From: Euperipatoides rowelli
Taxonomy: Eukaryota; Onychophora; Udeonychophora; Euonychophora; Peripatopsidae
Assembly: GCA_003024985.2 (NCBI GenBank)
Contig: PXIH01S0000351.1
Direction: 5' to 3' (one strand)
DNA length: 43,245 nucleotides
Positions within the stretch are counted from its first letter, which is position 1. Every line of letters begins with the position of its first letter. The notes under the pieces were generated by a model that was not told the origin of the DNA, did not search any database, and worked only from the letters and a program-made list of their open reading frames with translations. Below are positions 42,587-43,245 of the stretch, piece by piece. The position numbers and the translations under genes are program-made.

Positions 42587-43245
42587 ATGCAGACACACCA
42601 AAAGGAATTTTTTGATACTCTTTCTGGTTTAGGAACTCTAAATATAAGAGGACTAGGCGACAAGCAGAAAAGACTACAACTAATAGAACTCCTAGAAAAA
42701 AATAACATGTCAATAGTTGCCATCCAAGAAACAAGTGATAAGAGTTTTAAATTACAAATGATGGATTGGGATAGTTACATCTCTGGAGGAGAGAGGAAAC
42801 AGATTGGCGTTGGAATGATTTGGAAGAAGAGTTGTAATCCAATTATCCATGAAATGAAGGACATTATCCCAGGTTACGCAATGATGACAAAGATAAAGAT
42901 AGGAGAAATTACATCTATATTGGTTAATGTTTATTTGCCTACGAACAAACACTCAAATGATAAAAGAATTAGAATACTTAATGCTATTGATGATTTAATG
43001 GAAAGAAATAAGGATTCAAAAATGATACTATTGGGTGATCTGAATGTTCAGAAAGGACTGACTAAAAAAATAATCGATAATCTTGAGGCAAAATATAATA
43101 TTACTGACATGTGGTGCTTGATTAAACAAACAGATGAAGGAAGCACACACATTAAAGGAGGAAGGCTTGACAAAATATTCATGTCGAATGACCTAGTAAC
43201 AGAGGAGTATGATATCAAAGTAGTCAATTTTTCTTTTTCTGACCA
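42587..43245 (+). CDS. E3 ORF2, N-terminal APE endonuclease, open, partial
   Basis: ATG at 42587, two nt after the ORF1 stop. 219 codons are open to the window end without a stop. It carries the APE endonuclease set in order: LNIRGLGDK, IVAIQETSDK, YLPTNKH, LGDLNVQKG at about 43031 (Leu in place of the usual Phe of GDFN), and THIKGGRLDKIFMSN. The last bases begin the SDH motif (tctgacca). This endonuclease nicks the DNA at the insertion site. It is the only ORF2 of the three without a break in this region; E1 and E2 both have shifts or stops within the first 40 codons. Whether the RT part is intact lies outside the window. Confidence 0.9.
   Translation, partial: MQTHQKEFFDTLSGLGTLNIRGLGDKQKRLQLIELLEKNNMSIVAIQETSDKSFKLQMMDWDSYISGGERKQIGVGMIWKKSCNPIIHEMKDIIPGYAMMTKIKIGEITSILVNVYLPTNKHSNDKRIRILNAIDDLMERNKDSKMILLGDLNVQKGLTKKIIDNLEAKYNITDMWCLIKQTDEGSTHIKGGRLDKIFMSNDLVTEEYDIKVVNFSFSD

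Larger units (their letters stand above)
39715..43245 (+). mobile_element. E3: third 18S-inserted APE-type retrotransposon, runs off the window
   Basis: The same family as E1 and E2, same strand and same 18S position, in the second rDNA unit. The 5' junction is after gccttccttg, five bases short of the gccttccttggatgt border of E1 and E2. Only about 100 bp precede the ORF1 start, against 1.5-1.85 kb in E1 and E2, so E3 is probably 5'-truncated, which also fits the altered junction. ORF1 (39816-42584) is frameshifted. ORF2 (from 42587) is open to the window end. The coding sequence differs clearly from E1 and E2, including base composition (more A-rich, less G-rich near the start), so the site has been used by at least three distinct lineages. 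Confidence 0.9.

Overview
The window is eukaryotic nuclear DNA from an animal, probably an invertebrate. It holds two ribosomal DNA units lying on the minus strand, both damaged, and both carrying retrotransposons. The 28S, 5.8S and 18S genes are recognised from universally conserved segments. They differ from each other at many C/T and G/A positions, which looks like CpG decay, so these are diverged units rather than a homogenised array. I cannot name the taxon; the 18S gene of unit B has an expanded V7 region.

Unit A: 28S (about 350-6253), very short ITS2, 5.8S, ITS1 with internal repeats, and 18S. The 18S gene is split at 8295/24861 by two head-to-tail retrotransposons on the plus strand, antisense to the rRNA. 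E1 is 8296-16469 and E2 is 16485-24860. Each is bounded by the same 15-bp piece of 18S (gccttccttggatgt). The spacer (5' ETS plus IGS, about 25395-30755) contains four repeat families and a 130-bp assembly gap. Unit B follows: 28S (about 30755-36743), carrying a 5'-truncated R2 element at the classical R2 site; a long ITS2; a 5.8S with a central deletion; ITS1; and an 18S lacking its 3' end. A third copy of the 18S-inserted element, E3 (39715 to the window end), enters at the same 18S position.

The 18S-inserted elements are APE-type non-LTR retrotransposons of the L1/Tx1 type. ORF1 (about 720-920 codons) has a conserved N-terminal block, an RRM-like segment, one CCHC knuckle, a long acidic linker and a conserved C-terminal domain I cannot assign. 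ORF2 (about 1180 codons) has an APE endonuclease, a reverse transcriptase and a C-terminal CX2CX8HX4C motif. In all three copies ORF2 starts 0-3 nt after the ORF1 stop. E1 and E2 are broken by frameshifts and stops; ORF2 of E3 is open as far as the window shows. A site-specific, antisense, 18S-targeting L1/Tx1-like family is the most interesting content here and may be undescribed.

The two units carry complementary damage. 18S A lacks about 675 internal nt that B keeps, and 18S B lacks the 3' terminus that A keeps. 5.8S B lacks its conserved core, and 28S A has a mutated sarcin-ricin loop. Neither unit as assembled could make a full set of functional rRNAs. Part of this could be assembly error, because scattered N bases and a gap are present.
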